Assembly (NCBI GenBank): GCA_964390795.1
Contig: CAYMLQ010000049.1
Coordinates: 1-23,911 of the forward strand
From: CAYMLQ01 sp964390795
GTDB lineage: Bacteria; Verrucomicrobiota; Kiritimatiellia; RFP12; UBA1067
Length of the DNA stretch: 23,911 bases
Reading direction: 5' to 3'
In this document: positions 23,522 to 23,911 of the stretch, in pieces
Position numbering within the stretch: the first letter of the stretch is position 1
Layout of the letters: each line of letters opens with the position of its first letter
The notes under the pieces: generated by a model
Told to the model about the DNA's origin: nothing
The model's input: only the letters and a program-made list of their open reading frames with translations
Database searches by the model: none
Program-made: the position numbers and the translations under genes

Positions 23522-23911
23522 TCAATGTGGATTTCCGGCCGCGTCGCTCTCGACCACCACGACGTCCACCGGCTTCGCCGTCTCGCGTTCGCCGGCGGCC
23601 CGCACCGCCTCCATGATCCGCGCGAACTCCGCCGCGTTCTCGATCTTGACCACCCCGGCCATGCCGGACAGGTGTACGTTGGTGTTCTGCTCGACCGCGA
23701 TCCTCACGGGCTCGGTCAGCCCGAGGCTCTTTTCAAGATCCTCCAGCGCCCGCAGCCTGTCGGCCGCGTTCCGCGCGTGCTCCGCGATGTGCTTGCGCTT
23801 TTCGAGAATCCACAGCCGGTCGACGCCCATGCGCTCCACCGACTCGTCGCGCAGGAACCCGATCCGCGCCCGGACCACCGGGTCGCGCATCAGCCGCGCC
23901 GCCGACGCGCC
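23522..23911 (-). CDS. Probable phage terminase small subunit, N-terminus off the window
   Basis: About 129 residues are visible; the frame is open to the window edge, so the internal ATG at 23890 is probably not the start. The visible N-terminal part, GASAARLMRDPVVRARIGFL, matches the end of the helix-turn-helix region of Terminase_2-type small subunits (the usual pattern is ASRLLxNPxVRxRI followed by a helix). Next comes a helical segment (VERMGVDRLWILEKRKHIAE) and a C-terminal tail ending in PVDVVVVESDAAGNPH. Small subunits recognise phage DNA and load the large-subunit motor. No large subunit follows downstream on this strand, so this may be a remnant or a rearranged prophage edge. Confidence 0.6.
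   Translation of the reverse strand, partial: GASAARLMRDPVVRARIGFLRDESVERMGVDRLWILEKRKHIAEHARNAADRLRALEDLEKSLGLTEPVRIAVEQNTNVHLSGMAGVVKIENAAEFARIMEAVRAAGERETAKPVDVVVVESDAAGNPH

Overview
The window is a high-GC bacterial chromosome segment. It is probably from the PVC superphylum, perhaps a Kiritimatiellota/Verrucomicrobiota-like organism. This placement is inference. It rests on a giant secreted CotH/lamin-tail protein, the FtsX-type permease style, and GC-rich repeats read in frame inside a gene. No rRNA, tRNA or other phylogenetic marker is present.

Left part (1-5179). A truncated FtsX/MacB-type ABC permease carries two different low-complexity repeat insertions that keep its frame open. 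A tight same-strand run follows: TPR lipoprotein, CvpA-like membrane protein, ECF sigma factor, a membrane protein that looks like an anti-sigma factor joined to a squalene-cyclase/prenyltransferase-like alpha/alpha-toroid domain, and a DUF2284 cysteine-rich protein.

Middle (5324-15450). First comes a D,D-carboxypeptidase. Next is a 1623-residue secreted CotH/LTD mosaic protein followed by a PL10-type pectate lyase, which suggests an extracellular polysaccharide function. A gene-poor stretch (12689-13467) contains a heptamer repeat, a strong hairpin and one doubtful ORF. An ArsB/NhaD-type permease and a DUF502 membrane protein follow.

Right-centre (15463-22437). A 132-bp MITE-like palindromic element with 17-bp terminal inverted repeats and a 9-bp target duplication sits just upstream of a tightly packed five-gene operon. 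The operon encodes a radical SAM/SPASM enzyme fused to an ApeP-like hotdog dehydratase domain, a LolA-like carrier, an MMPL exporter, a DUF3261 lipoprotein and a HpnR-like B12-binding radical SAM enzyme. The dehydratase/LolA/MMPL/DUF3261 set is the export-and-tailoring part of aryl-polyene-type clusters. Here it has no ketosynthase, ketoreductase or ACP in view and is bracketed by two radical SAM enzymes. This is the best candidate for an undescribed system in the window.

Right edge (22438-23911). An accessory zone: an attC-like integron recombination site directly downstream of a minus-strand, lower-GC gene for a secreted protein of unknown function; a cluster of four alternating 10-bp motifs; and the C-terminal part of a probable phage terminase small subunit that runs off the window.
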